Assembly (NCBI RefSeq): GCF_016925675.1
Contig: NZ_CP070506.1
Location: 1,052,501 to 1,116,500 of the forward strand
DNA: 64,000 nt
Reading direction: 5' to 3'
DNA from: Pseudomonas hygromyciniae
GTDB taxonomy: Bacteria > Pseudomonadota > Gammaproteobacteria > Pseudomonadales > Pseudomonadaceae
The translations under genes were made by a program, and so were the position numbers. Below are positions 19,040-27,591 of this stretch, one piece after another. The notes under the pieces are model-generated. The model did not search any database. It saw only the letters and a program-made list of their open reading frames with translations, and was not told where the DNA came from. Each line of letters opens with the position of its first letter. Positions within the stretch are counted from its first letter, which is position 1.

Positions 19040-19100
19040 GGAGAACGTGTGTCCCAAAGACGAATGGCGGTCTTTATAGCTTGACGGTCGATACGGAGCA

Positions 19101-19119
19101 AATTACGTTATGCGTAACT
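19101..19119. promoter_or_regulatory. Candidate HmgR operator
   Basis: The inverted repeat TTACG-TTATG-CGTAA (19103-19117) lies in the 119-bp gap between hmgR and hmgA. A TTGACG at 19081 could be the -35 of the hmgA promoter, in which case the repeat would cover the -10 and repress by blocking polymerase. This is inference from position and symmetry. Confidence 0.55.
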
Positions 19120-19158
19120 GGATTACGATAAAAACAACTTCCTTACTGAGGACGATCC

Positions 19159-20442
19159 ATGACCCTCGATTATCAATCGGGCTTTGGCAATGAATTCGCC
19201 AGCGAAGCCTTGCCCGGTGCACTGCCGGTCGGCCAGAACTCCCCGCAAAAAGCGCCCTACGGGCTGTACACCGAGCTGTTCTCCGGTACCGCCTTCACTA
19301 TGGTGCGCAGCGAAGCCCGGCGCACGTGGATGTATCGCATCCAGCCGTCGGCCAATCACCCGGCATTCATCAAGCTGGAACGGCAACTGGCCGGTGGCCC
19401 GCTGGGTGAGGTCACGCCCAACCGCCTGCGCTGGAACCCGCTGGATGTTCCCGCAGAACCCACCGACTTTATCGATGGGCTGGTGGCCATGGTGGCCAAC
19501 GCCGTCGCCGAAAGGCCCTCAGGCATCAGCATCTATCACTACTGCGCCAACCGCTCCATGGAGCGCGTGTTCTTTAACGCCGACGGCGAACTGTTGATCG
19601 TTCCCGAGCAAGGCCGCCTGCGCATCGCCACCGAGTTGGGCGTGCTGGAGGTCGAGCCGCTGGAAATTGTCGTGTTGCCTCGGGGCCTGAAATTTCGCAT
19701 CGAGCTGCTGGATGCCCAGGCTCGCGGTTACGTCGCCGAAAACCATGGTGCACCGTTGCGCCTGCCGGACCTGGGGCCGATTGGCAGCAATGGCCTGGCC
19801 AACCCCCGGGACTTCCTGACCCCGGTCGCCCACTACGAAGACCTTTCCCAACCCACGCCCCTGGTGCAGAAATTCCTCGGCGAGCTGTGGGGCTGCACCC
19901 TGGATCATTCGCCGCTGAACGTGGTGGCCTGGCACGGCAACAACGTGCCGTACAAATACGACCTGCGACGCTTCAACACCATCGGTACGGTGAGTTTCGA
20001 TCACCCGGACCCGTCGATCTTTACTGTGTTGACCTCGCCCACCAGCGTCCACGGCCTGGCCAACCTCGACTTCGTGATCTTCCCGCCGCGCTGGATGGTG
20101 GCCGAGAACACCTTCCGGCCACCGTGGTTCCACCGCAACCTGATGAACGAATACATGGGCCTGATCCAGGGCGCCTACGATGCCAAGGCCGAAGGCTTCC
20201 TGCCGGGCGGCGCGTCGCTGCACAGTTGCATGAGCGCCCATGGTCCGGATGGCGAGACCTGCACCAAGGCCATCGCCGTAGACCTGGCGCCGCACAAGAT
20301 CGATAACACCATGGCCTTCATGTTCGAGACCAGCCAGGTGCTGCGCCCGACCCGGTTCGCCCTGGACTGCCCGCAACTGCAAAACACTTACGACGCTTGC
20401 TGGGCCACGTTGCCGGCAACCTTCAACCCGAATCGGAGATAA
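19159..20442 (+). CDS. hmgA: Homogentisate 1,2-dioxygenase
   Basis: A 427-residue Fe(II) enzyme that opens the homogentisate ring to maleylacetoacetate in tyrosine/phenylalanine degradation. The N-terminal [19 protein letters not shown] is diagnostic. Iron ligands fall in [14 protein letters not shown] (His and Glu) and [12 protein letters not shown] (His). The length is near the usual 430-440 residues. It starts with ATG at 19159 behind GAGGACG. It leads the three-gene set hmgA-fahA-maiA, with fahA starting 3 bp after its stop. Confidence 0.97.
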   Translation: MTLDYQSGFGNEFASEALPGALPVGQNSPQKAPYGLYTELFSGTAFTMVRSEARRTWMYRIQPSANHPAFIKLERQLAGGPLGEVTPNRLRWNPLDVPAEPTDFIDGLVAMVANAVAERPSGISIYHYCANRSMERVFFNADGELLIVPEQGRLRIATELGVLEVEPLEIVVLPRGLKFRIELLDAQARGYVAENHGAPLRLPDLGPIGSNGLANPRDFLTPVAHYEDLSQPTPLVQKFLGELWGCTLDHSPLNVVAWHGNNVPYKYDLRRFNTIGTVSFDHPDPSIFTVLTSPTSVHGLANLDFVIFPPRWMVAENTFRPPWFHRNLMNEYMGLIQGAYDAKAEGFLPGGASLHSCMSAHGPDGETCTKAIAVDLAPHKIDNTMAFMFETSQVLRPTRFALDCPQLQNTYDACWATLPATFNPNRR

Positions 20443-20445
20443 ACC

Positions 20446-21744
20446 ATGACTCAGTCCACTCTCACCCGTAGTTGGGTGGCCTCGGCCAACGGTCACACGG
20501 ATTTCCCCCTGCAGAACCTGCCCCTGGGCATCTTCAGCCTCAACGGTTCGGCGCCGCGCAGTGGCGTGGCGATTGGCGAGCATATTTTTGATCTGCAGGC
20601 CGCCCGTGAGCTGTTTGACGGTGACGCGCGCCGCGCCATCGACGCCATGGCAGGCGGCCAATTGAACGCCTTCTTCGAACTGGGCCGTGGCCCACGGGTT
20701 GCCCTGCGCGAACGCCTGCTGGAACTGCTGGCCGAGGGCAGCGAACAGCAGGCCAAGCTGCAAGCCCTGGGCGCCCAGGTGTTGCCGCTGGCCGCCGATT
20801 GCCAGATGCACCTGCCGGCAAAAATCAACGACTACACCGACTTCTACGTCGGCATCGAGCACGCGCAGAACGTCGGCAAACTGTTCCGCCCCGACAACCC
20901 CTTGCTGCCCAACTACAAGTACGTGCCGATCGGTTATCACGGCCGCGCCTCGACCATCCGTACCTCCGGCACCGACGTACGCCGGCCTAAGGGCCAGACC
21001 CTGCCAGCCGGCCAGACCGAACCGACTTTCGGCCCCTGCGCACGCCTGGACTATGAATTGGAACTGGGCATCTGGATCGGCCAGGGCAACGCCATGGGCG
21101 ACTCGATTGCCATTGGCGACGCCGCCGAGCATATCGCCGGCTTCTGCCTGCTCAACGACTGGTCAGCGCGGGATATCCAGGCCTGGGAATACCAGCCGCT
21201 GGGGCCGTTCCTGTCCAAAAGCTTTATCACCAGCATCTCGCCGTGGGTGGTCACCGCCGAAGCCCTGGAACCGTTCCGCAAGGCCCAGCCCGCACGCCCG
21301 GGCGGTGACCCGCAGCCGCTGCCGTACCTGCTGGACACCCGTGACCAGGCCGCTGGCGGCTTTGATATCGAACTGGAAGTGCTGCTCACCACGGCCGCGA
21401 TGCGCGAGCAGAACCTGCCAGCCCATCGCCTGACCCTGAGTAACACCCAGCACATGTATTGGACCGTGGCGCAAATGGTCGCGCACCACAGTGTCAATGG
21501 CTGCCAATTGCAGGCAGGCGACCTGTTTGGTTCCGGCACCTTGTCGGGCCCTGAGGCCGGCCAGTTCGGCAGCCTGCTGGAAATCACCGAAGGCGGGAAA
21601 AAGCCCATCGAACTGGCCTCGGGCGAGGTGCGCAAATTCCTTGAAGACGGCGACGAAATCATCCTGCGTGCCCGCTGCCAGCGTGATGGATTTGCCTCCA
21701 TCGGCTTTGGCGAATGCCGTGGCACCGTAGTCGCGGCGCGCTAA
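20446..21744 (+). CDS. fahA: Fumarylacetoacetase
   Basis: A 432-residue hydrolase that splits fumarylacetoacetate into fumarate and acetoacetate, the last step of the pathway. It has the SH3-like N-terminal domain (FPLQNLPLGIFS) and the metal-binding catalytic domain with DYTDFYVGIEHAQNVGKLFR, VPIGYHGRAST, and the Glu-containing ELELGIWIG. The length is as expected. It starts 3 bp after hmgA with GGAG upstream and is followed 12 bp later by maiA. Confidence 0.97.
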   Translation: MTQSTLTRSWVASANGHTDFPLQNLPLGIFSLNGSAPRSGVAIGEHIFDLQAARELFDGDARRAIDAMAGGQLNAFFELGRGPRVALRERLLELLAEGSEQQAKLQALGAQVLPLAADCQMHLPAKINDYTDFYVGIEHAQNVGKLFRPDNPLLPNYKYVPIGYHGRASTIRTSGTDVRRPKGQTLPAGQTEPTFGPCARLDYELELGIWIGQGNAMGDSIAIGDAAEHIAGFCLLNDWSARDIQAWEYQPLGPFLSKSFITSISPWVVTAEALEPFRKAQPARPGGDPQPLPYLLDTRDQAAGGFDIELEVLLTTAAMREQNLPAHRLTLSNTQHMYWTVAQMVAHHSVNGCQLQAGDLFGSGTLSGPEAGQFGSLLEITEGGKKPIELASGEVRKFLEDGDEIILRARCQRDGFASIGFGECRGTVVAAR

Positions 21745-21756
21745 GAGGGCCGGGGC

Positions 21757-22455
21757 ATGGAACTCTATACCTACTACCGTTCCACGGCGTCCTATCGGGT
21801 GCGCATCGCGCTGGCACTCAAGGGCCTGGCGTTCACCGCGCTGCCGGTCAACCTGCTGGTACCCAAGGGCGGCGCCAATCGCCAGCCCGAATACCTGGCG
21901 ATCAACCCGCAGGGCCGTGTCCCGGCTTTGCGCACCGATGAAGGTGAGCTGCTGATCCAGTCGCCGGCGATCATCGAGTACCTGGATGAACGTTATCCAC
22001 AGCCCGCGCTACTGGCCGAGGACCTGGCGACCCGCGCCCATGAGCGCGCGGTGGCCGCGATCATCGGCTGTGATATTCACCCGCTGCACAACTCCAGCAC
22101 CCAGAACCTGTTGCGCCAGTGGGGGCATGACGAAGCGCAGTTGCTGGAATGGATCGGGCATTGGATCAGCCTGGGCCTGGGCGCCGTTGAGCAATTAATT
22201 GGCGACCAGGGTTACTGCTTTGGCGAGCAGCCTGGCTTGGCGGATACCTTCCTGATCCCTCAGTTGTACGCGGCGGAGCGCTTCAAGGTGGCACTGGACA
22301 ACTATCCACGGATCCTGCGTGTCGCGGCCTTGGCAGCCAAACATCCTGCGTTCATCCAGGCCCACCCCTCCAACCAACCTGACACCCCCCTAACCCCTGT
22401 AGGAGCCGGCTTGCCTGCGATGGCCATAAGTATCTACACAACTTTCACAAACTGA
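21757..22455 (+). CDS. maiA: Maleylacetoacetate isomerase (zeta-class GST)
   Basis: A 232-residue glutathione-dependent isomerase converting maleylacetoacetate to fumarylacetoacetate. The N-terminal zeta signature YYRSTASYRVRIALALKGL contains the active-site serines; QSPAIIEYLDERYP is the glutathione contact. Zeta GSTs usually have about 210 residues, and homology ends near HPAFIQAHPSNQPD. The extra C-terminal stretch (VGAGLPAMAISIYTTFTN) is translated from a REP palindrome and then the TIR of an inserted element, which supplies the stop. The catalytic part is intact, so activity is probably kept. Confidence 0.95.
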   Translation: MELYTYYRSTASYRVRIALALKGLAFTALPVNLLVPKGGANRQPEYLAINPQGRVPALRTDEGELLIQSPAIIEYLDERYPQPALLAEDLATRAHERAVAAIIGCDIHPLHNSSTQNLLRQWGHDEAQLLEWIGHWISLGLGAVEQLIGDQGYCFGEQPGLADTFLIPQLYAAERFKVALDNYPRILRVAALAAKHPAFIQAHPSNQPDTPLTPVGAGLPAMAISIYTTFTN

Positions 22456-22726
22456 TGAACTCCCCCGTGGCGAGCGGGCTTGTCCCGCGCTGGGCTGCGA
22501 AGCAGCCTCAATAAGCCCGCCGCGTTTCTTCATATAAACCGCGATAGGCGGGTTTAGGGCTGCTTCGCAGCCCAGCGCGGGACAAGCCCGCTCGCCACAA
22601 CTGCGCTATATGCCTGGATCTAGGCGTTGCGGCAAAGTTGTGTAGATACCGATGCTGCGATGGCAGTGTGTCAGTCAATATTCCTATGGCTGATACACCG
22701 CCATCGCAGGCAAGCCAGCTCCTACA
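22398..22726. repeat. REP palindrome interrupted by a nested TIR element
   Basis: The left arm TGTAGGAGCCGGCTTGCC lies inside the maiA reading frame; the right part has GGCAAGCCAGCTCCTACA. The sequence between is split by the element at 22425-22654. Together they account for the 306-bp gap before the MFS gene, in which no gene is supported. Confidence 0.85.
22425..22654. mobile_element. Nested TIR element, copy 2, with flanking direct repeat
   Basis: A 230-bp non-coding element with near-perfect terminal inverted repeats, including a perfect 16-bp core GTATCTACACAACTTT (22430-22445) and its complement (22634-22649). The ten bases CTGCGATGGC lie exactly outside both ends (22415-22424 and 22655-22664), as a target duplication would. 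Inside is a long hairpin (22467-22598, arms GTGGCGAGCGGGCTTG... / ...CAAGCCCGCTCGCCAC). The structure is MITE-like; no transposase gene is in the window. Confidence 0.78.
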
Positions 22727-22761
22727 AGTGATACCCATAAAAACAAAATAGGTACCTTGCG

Positions 22762-24120
22762 ATGCACAATCAGATTGCCAGCTTTCGCGCGGCACTCGAC
22801 GCCCGTCCGGTGTCGCGCTATCAGCGGTTGATTCTTCTGTTGTTGGCGTTGTTGCTGGTGACCGATGGCTACGATGCCCAGGTGCTGGGTTATGTAGTGC
22901 CGGCACTGGCCCAGGACTGGGGCCTGGAAAAAGCCGCCTTCGGCCCAGTATTCAGTGCCAACCTGCTGGGGCTGACCCTTGGCTCCCTGGCGGTGACGCC
23001 CTTGGCGGATCGCTTTGGCGTGCGCCGTATTTTGCTCGCTTGCGTGCTGATCTACGCCAGTCTCACGGTGTTGATGGTGTTCGCCAATTCCCTCGAAACG
23101 CTGATGGTCGCGCGTTTTATCTGCGGTATTGGCATGGGCGGCGCGATGCCCAGTGCCATGGCCTTGATGTCGGAGTATTCGCCACCGCGCATGCGCACCC
23201 TGATGGTGACGTTGGCGGCCTGTGGCTTCTCGTTCGGCGGGGCGGCGGGTGGTTTTGTCGCGGCGGGCTTTATCGACAGCTTCGGCTGGCAGGCGGTGTT
23301 TCTCGCAGGTGGCGTGACGCCATTGCTGTTGTTCCCGTTTCTGGCATGGCTGCTGCCTGAGTCCTTACCACGTTTGTTGCGCGATGCGCCGCCCTATGCG
23401 CGCCTGCAAAAAGTCACGGCGCGCATGCTGCCAGGCTGGCAGGCACCGGCGGCCAGCGAAGAGCAGAATCGCCAGGAACAGGGCAGCAAACTGACGGTGG
23501 TGGAGTTGTTCCGCAATGGTTATGCGCGGCCAACGTTGCTGATCTGGTCGACCTTTTTCGTCAGCCTAATCCTGCTGTATTTCATGATCAGTTGGTTGCC
23601 GTCACTGTTGCTGGAAAGTGGCATGGCCTTGAATAAAGCCAACCTGGTGACTTCGATGTTCCTGTTCGCCGGCACCTTGGGCGCGATTGGCATGGCCTGG
23701 TTTGCCGACCGCCTGAAAAGCAAAGTGCGCTTGCTCTCGGGTGTGCTGGCGGCCGCAGCGGTGTGCACGATTCTGCTGGGGCTCAATCACGACAACCCGC
23801 ATTACCTGGTGGCGTTTGTGTTTGCGGCGGGCTTTTGCATCATCGGTGGCCAGTTGACCCTCAATGCCTTTGCCAGCAACTTCTATCCAGCCCATGTGCG
23901 GGCCACGGGCACGGGGTGGGCGTTGGGTGTCGGGCGCTTTGGTTCGATCCTGGGGCCGCTGTTTGGCAGCATGCTGCTGGCGATGCATGTCCCGGTGCAG
24001 CAGATTTTCTTCTTCTGCGCGATTCCGGCGGTGATTGCTGCGTTGTTGATCATTCAGGTGCGTTCGCCCGGGGCCACGACGCCAAAAGATTCACTGCGTG
24101 GCGATATCCTCAAAACCTGA
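22762..24120 (+). CDS. MFS transporter, aromatic acid:H+ symporter (AAHS) type
   Basis: A 452-residue inner-membrane protein with 12 predicted transmembrane segments. The family motif DGYDAQVLGYVVPALAQDWG is in TM1; the loop 2-3 motif is GSLAVTPLADRFGVRR. AAHS members import aromatic acids such as 4-hydroxybenzoate, protocatechuate and vanillate. Its place just after hmgA-fahA-maiA suggests an aromatic acid that feeds homogentisate, such as homogentisate or 4-hydroxyphenylpyruvate, but this is inference. The ribosome binding site is weak (AGGTACC). Confidence 0.87.
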   Translation: MHNQIASFRAALDARPVSRYQRLILLLLALLLVTDGYDAQVLGYVVPALAQDWGLEKAAFGPVFSANLLGLTLGSLAVTPLADRFGVRRILLACVLIYASLTVLMVFANSLETLMVARFICGIGMGGAMPSAMALMSEYSPPRMRTLMVTLAACGFSFGGAAGGFVAAGFIDSFGWQAVFLAGGVTPLLLFPFLAWLLPESLPRLLRDAPPYARLQKVTARMLPGWQAPAASEEQNRQEQGSKLTVVELFRNGYARPTLLIWSTFFVSLILLYFMISWLPSLLLESGMALNKANLVTSMFLFAGTLGAIGMAWFADRLKSKVRLLSGVLAAAAVCTILLGLNHDNPHYLVAFVFAAGFCIIGGQLTLNAFASNFYPAHVRATGTGWALGVGRFGSILGPLFGSMLLAMHVPVQQIFFFCAIPAVIAALLIIQVRSPGATTPKDSLRGDILKT

Positions 24121-24201
24121 AGAGCACCATGCTTACCTGGGGGGCTGTCGAGCCCCGGCGAGGCTGCGATGGGGGTGATGCGGTTTAACGGTCGGCCCCC
24201 T

Positions 24202-25005
24202 TCAATGCACCACCGCGCCAGGTGGCAGGTGGCCCAGGCGTTCAGTCAGGCGCAGCCGCTGCACCGGGTCTTCACTGAGCAACAGCGCATGCTCAAGATC
24301 GAAGCGCTCGGCATTCGGGCAATCCAGATGCTTGTACAGACTGGCCCTCGCCAGATAGTCAGCGGCATTGGCGTCGCCCAGTTCCAGCACCCGTTCGGCA
24401 TCGATCAGCGCAGCCAGGTGATTGTCATTGGCCACGTGCAGTTGCCGCAGGTTGCGCGACAGCCGTTGCAGGATCAGCCGCGGCTCGGCGCTGCGCAAGT
24501 GTTCGGCTTGCAGCTTGAGATTGGGGCCGTACTGACGTTGCAGCAATTCGCGGCAGTCGTTGGGGTACAGCCGCCGCCCGCCACAAGGATCGAGCAAATG
24601 ATCGGCACCGCTCACCCGTAGCAGGAAATGCCCCGGAAAGTTGACCCCAGCCATGGGAATTCCCAGGCGCCGCGCCAACTCCAGGGCAATCAGACCCAGG
24701 GCCAGGGGTTGCCCGCGTCGGCGCTGCAACACCTTGTCCAACAGTGCGGCGGCGGGGCGCAAGGGGGTGAAATCGTCCTGGGCGAACCCCAGGTCGTTCA
24801 TTATCCGCAGCAACGGCTGGCCCAACTCATCGGCCGGCAGCAGCGGCATGGCAAGGCTGACCTGCTGATGCAGCACCGCGAAGTCAGCCAGGATTACCCG
24901 TGGCTCCACAGCAGGGTCATGCTCGGCGGCGATCCATAAGGCGGCCTCGAACAGCGCCGGAGGCGAGCGGTGCAGACAGTCGAAAAAGGCTTGGCGGGGA
25001 TTCAT
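24202..25005 (-). CDS. SirB1 family transglutaminase-like/TPR protein
   Basis: A 267-residue soluble protein of the SirB1 family (COG2912 type), with a transglutaminase-like core (QRRRGQPLALGLIALELARRLG; GVNFPGHFLLRV; LLDPCGG) and C-terminal TPR-like helices. The usual catalytic Cys position is not evident in the QPLALGLI segment, so enzyme activity is doubtful. The start at 25005 is preferred because a longer reading adds unrelated residues. It is convergent with the MFS gene; function is unknown. Confidence 0.8.
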   Translation of the reverse strand: MNPRQAFFDCLHRSPPALFEAALWIAAEHDPAVEPRVILADFAVLHQQVSLAMPLLPADELGQPLLRIMNDLGFAQDDFTPLRPAAALLDKVLQRRRGQPLALGLIALELARRLGIPMAGVNFPGHFLLRVSGADHLLDPCGGRRLYPNDCRELLQRQYGPNLKLQAEHLRSAEPRLILQRLSRNLRQLHVANDNHLAALIDAERVLELGDANAADYLARASLYKHLDCPNAERFDLEHALLLSEDPVQRLRLTERLGHLPPGAVVH

Positions 25006-25190
25006 TGCATTCTCCGTCGGATGTCCCGTTTTAGCCTTGCCGAGAACTTTCGTCCAGTTTCTTAGGACCAGGCCTACTTGGTTATGTCGCAAATCCTGTA
25101 ATTACGGGCTGCTTATTCCTGCTCGCTCCGGCAACCTTTTCCCGGCGGCCTATACTTGGCGACTACAAGTAGTCATTCGGGAGCTTGACG

Positions 25191-26210
25191 ATGTTTGCTC
25201 TCATGCACAGCACCCGCCTTGAATCCCTACACCTGAGCGTTGACCCGGTGACCGGGTTGAAGGCGGTCATTGCCATTCACAGCAGTCGCCTGGGGCCGGC
25301 CCTGGGTGGCTGTCGCTACCTGGCCTATCCCGACGACGAAAGCGCTGTGGCCGACGCCGCACGCCTGGCCCAGGGCATGAGCTACAAAGCGGCGCTGGCC
25401 GGCTTGCCAGTGGGCGGCGGCAACGCGGTGATCATCCGTCCCGCCCATGTGGAAAGCCGCGCCGCGCTGTTCGAAGCCTTCGGCCGATGTATCGAGCAAC
25501 TCGATGGCCGCTACATCACCGCCATCGACAGCGGCACCTCCGTGGCCGACATGGACTGCATCGCCCAGCACACACGTTTTGTCACCAGCACCACTGCCGC
25601 CGGCGACCCGTCGCCCCACGCGGCCATGGGCGTATTCGCCGGCATCCGCACCGCCGCCATGGCCCGCCTGGGCAGCGACAACCTGGAGGGCCTGCGCGTG
25701 GCAATCCAGGGCCTGGGCAACGTCGGCTACGCCCTGGCCGAACAACTGCACGCCGCTGGCGCCGAGTTACTGGTCAGCGATATCGACCCTGGCAAAGTGC
25801 AACTGGCCATGGAGCAACTGGGCGCCCACCCGATTGCCAACGACGCCTTACTCAGCACCCCGTGCGACATCCTCGCGCCCTGCGGCCTGGGCGCGGTGCT
25901 CAATCGCCAGAGCGTCGCCCAACTGCGCTGCGCCGCCGTGGCCGGCTCGGCCAGTGCGCAACTGACCCACCTGCAAGTGGCCGACCAGTTGGAGGCACGT
26001 GGCATCCTCTACGCACCGGATTACGTGATCAACTCCGGTGGCCTGATCTACGTCGCCCTCAAGCATAGTGGCGCGGACCTGGCGACTATCACCGCACACC
26101 TGTCCAACATCGGTACACGGCTGACCGAAATCTTCGCCCACGCCCAAGCCGAAAAACGCTCACCCGCGCGGGTCGCCGATGAACTGGCCGAGCGCCTGCT
26201 GTACGCCTAG
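25191..26210 (+). CDS. ldh: Leucine (branched-chain) dehydrogenase with altered active site
   Basis: A 339-residue NAD-dependent amino-acid dehydrogenase of the Leu/Phe/Val type. The N-terminal domain has GPALGGCRYL and GMSYKAALAGLPVGGGNAVI. The dinucleotide motif is IQGLGNVGYALAEQLHAAGA; APCGLGAVLN and INSGGLIYVA follow. Family enzymes carry a catalytic Lys in GGGK; here that position is Asn (codon AAC). The first Lys (SYK) remains. Loss of the catalytic Lys would be expected to abolish or change activity. The start ATG at 25191 follows GGGAGC. A terminator follows the gene. Confidence 0.88.
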   Translation: MFALMHSTRLESLHLSVDPVTGLKAVIAIHSSRLGPALGGCRYLAYPDDESAVADAARLAQGMSYKAALAGLPVGGGNAVIIRPAHVESRAALFEAFGRCIEQLDGRYITAIDSGTSVADMDCIAQHTRFVTSTTAAGDPSPHAAMGVFAGIRTAAMARLGSDNLEGLRVAIQGLGNVGYALAEQLHAAGAELLVSDIDPGKVQLAMEQLGAHPIANDALLSTPCDILAPCGLGAVLNRQSVAQLRCAAVAGSASAQLTHLQVADQLEARGILYAPDYVINSGGLIYVALKHSGADLATITAHLSNIGTRLTEIFAHAQAEKRSPARVADELAERLLYA

Positions 26211-26222
26211 CACTTATTAAAA

Positions 26223-26249
26223 AGGCCCTGAATCATCGATTCAGGGCCT
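26223..26249. terminator. Bidirectional terminator
   Basis: A perfect 11-bp inverted repeat (AGGCCCTGAAT / ATTCAGGGCCT) with a 5-base loop lies between the convergent leucine dehydrogenase and yebG genes. Confidence 0.88.
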
Positions 26250-26263
26250 GTTCAATTCGGGCT

Positions 26264-26524
26264 TTATTCCGCCGCGGGGTTCAGCAGTTCGGACAACGCG
26301 TCCGGCTGGCTCTTGAACGCCTTGGCAAACACATCGCGATTCTTCGCCATGTAGATCCCGGCTTCCTCCACCTGCTGCTCACTCAGGGACGGCACGGCTT
26401 TTTGCAACACTTCTGCGAGCAACTCAGCGAGTTCAAGCATCTTGTCATGACGGTCAGCTTCGGCTTTATCCATGAACAAACGCTCCAGATCTCGGCTGCT
26501 GCGGTATACCACTTCGACGGCCAT
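26264..26524 (-). CDS. yebG: YebG family SOS-response protein
   Basis: An 86-residue protein like E. coli YebG: it begins MAVEVVYRSSRDLERLFMDK and continues EADRHDKMLELAELLAEVL, where YebG has a similar Lys-Glu-Ala-Asp/Tyr-Asp-Lys-Met-Leu pattern. YebG is a small, DNA-damage-induced protein of unclear molecular role. A near-consensus LexA box sits ~45 bases upstream, supporting the identification and SOS control. Confidence 0.86.
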   Translation of the reverse strand: MAVEVVYRSSRDLERLFMDKAEADRHDKMLELAELLAEVLQKAVPSLSEQQVEEAGIYMAKNRDVFAKAFKSQPDALSELLNPAAE

Positions 26525-26567
26525 TCACCACCTCACATGCCTTCACGATAGTTGTCTATTGCGACTA

Positions 26568-26583
26568 CTGTATTTATATACAG
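26568..26583. promoter_or_regulatory. LexA (SOS) box of yebG
   Basis: CTGTATTTATATACAG is an excellent match to the CTG-N10-CAG LexA consensus, upstream of the leftward yebG gene. No other gene is close enough to be an obvious target. Confidence 0.92.
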
Positions 26584-26681
26584 CTAAAAGGATAAGCCAA
26601 TCCAGGGGGTTTGGGTAGCAGCTTTTTAATGTAGTCGGGAAATGGGGCTTTGCTACAAGGGAAATTTCTGACAACTTGCCG

Positions 26682-26891
26682 GGGTTGCGCTGGATTTGTC
26701 CGGTGGCTTACCTTCCTCGGGCGCTGCGTATGCAGCGAGTGGGCTTGGCGGCCCAGCAAGGAAAGCGCAACAACCCTCAATGAGCTTGCAGGCATTTTTT
26801 GCATTTGCATTCTGTCATGGCGGGTTGCGCATGGACCCTTCGGGGTGCCGGGTTGCTTCCTTACCGGTCCGCCAACCTTGTGCAATCCGTC
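26682..26891 (+). ncRNA. Two-domain structured leader upstream of the DUF6124 gene
   Basis: The 421-bp gap between yebG and the DUF6124 gene folds into two multi-helix domains. In domain 1 (26682-26776) GGGTTGCGCT pairs with AGCGCAACAACCC, enclosing a GCTGC-GTAT-GCAGC hairpin. In domain 2 (26819-26891) thirteen bases, GGCGGGTTGCGCA, pair fully (three G-U) with TGTGCAATCCGTC, enclosing ACCC-TTCG-GGGT and further paired segments. Both domains open with GGGTTGCGC. A run of six T follows domain 1. The gene starts 55 bases after domain 2. A cis-regulatory RNA is likely; its ligand and family are unknown to me. Confidence 0.6.
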
Positions 26892-26945
26892 ACCCAACCT
26901 GCTTGGCGGCAGGCGGTGATGGTTTCTTTTCTAAGGAACTACACC

Positions 26946-27275
26946 ATGAAAAAACATTCCCCCAACCCCCCAGACAACTCACGCAATGACGCTCGGCTGC
27001 AAGCGGCTGCCAATCGGGCCATTGATCACTACTTGCGGTCTGAATCGCCTCAACCTGCTCCGGAGCCCCCCGCGACACTTTTCAGCGTAACGCCTCGGGC
27101 TGATGCGCAAACGTTGCTGGTCAACGCCAGCGAAACCTTGAACAGTGCCCGTGAAATGGCAAGTACATTGGCATTCGACCTTGATGGTTCACAGCGCAGC
27201 TTGCTGCTGGCGATTCACCAGTTGGTGGAGATGAGCGGTTTGCTGGTGGACCGAGCGCTGGAGCAGGTCGCATAA
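26946..27275 (+). CDS. DUF6124 family protein
   Basis: A 109-residue protein (MKKHSPNPPDNS... ending LVEMSGLLVDRALEQVA) of a small, largely Pseudomonas-restricted family (DUF6124, earlier DUF3077-like). It has a disordered, Pro-rich N-terminal part and a helical C-terminal part containing TLLVNASETLNSAREMASTL and LLLAIHQLVEMSGLL. No catalytic motif or signal peptide is visible. The start at 26946 follows AAGGAAC and the structured leader. Function is unknown. Confidence 0.82.
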   Translation: MKKHSPNPPDNSRNDARLQAAANRAIDHYLRSESPQPAPEPPATLFSVTPRADAQTLLVNASETLNSAREMASTLAFDLDGSQRSLLLAIHQLVEMSGLLVDRALEQVA

Positions 27276-27288
27276 GTTAATGCCAATC

Positions 27289-27388
27289 TGTAGGAGCTGG
27301 CTTGCCAGCGAAAATCGTCAACGATAACGCAGGGTGCCTGATACCCCGCGCGGTTCTCAGGTTCTTCGCTGGCAAGCCAGCTCCTACA
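27289..27388. repeat. Paired REP palindrome
   Basis: Arms TGTAGGAGCTGGCTTGCCAG and CTGGCAAGCCAGCTCCTACA flank a spacer with ACGATAACGC. It occupies part of the 316-bp gap between the DUF6124 and psiE genes; I see nothing definite in bases 27389-27591 apart from room for the psiE promoter. Confidence 0.88.
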
Positions 27389-27591
27389 GGATCGGTATTA
27401 GTGTTGAGTTTTCTGTTGTTCCATTGATTGAAGTGCCTCATATCAACTCGCCATCATCTCACTCTGCAATCCCTGGCCTTTTTTCTGCATGCCTAACGAT
27501 CGTCACGCCGAACGGGCATTATCCGATCCGCCGTGAGGCACGACGCAGGTATTGGCCGGGTTGGCTATTTTTTAAACAGTGGTGGTGAGCA

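Noticed and set aside
19519..21132. Leftward 537-codon frame opposite hmgA and fahA
   Set aside because: It spans two well-supported rightward genes and their junction, has no ribosome binding site or family motif, and is explained by codon bias.
22508..22906. Leftward 132-codon frame across the nested element and the MFS gene start
   Set aside because: Most of it is translated REP and TIR sequence; the rest is antisense to the MFS gene.
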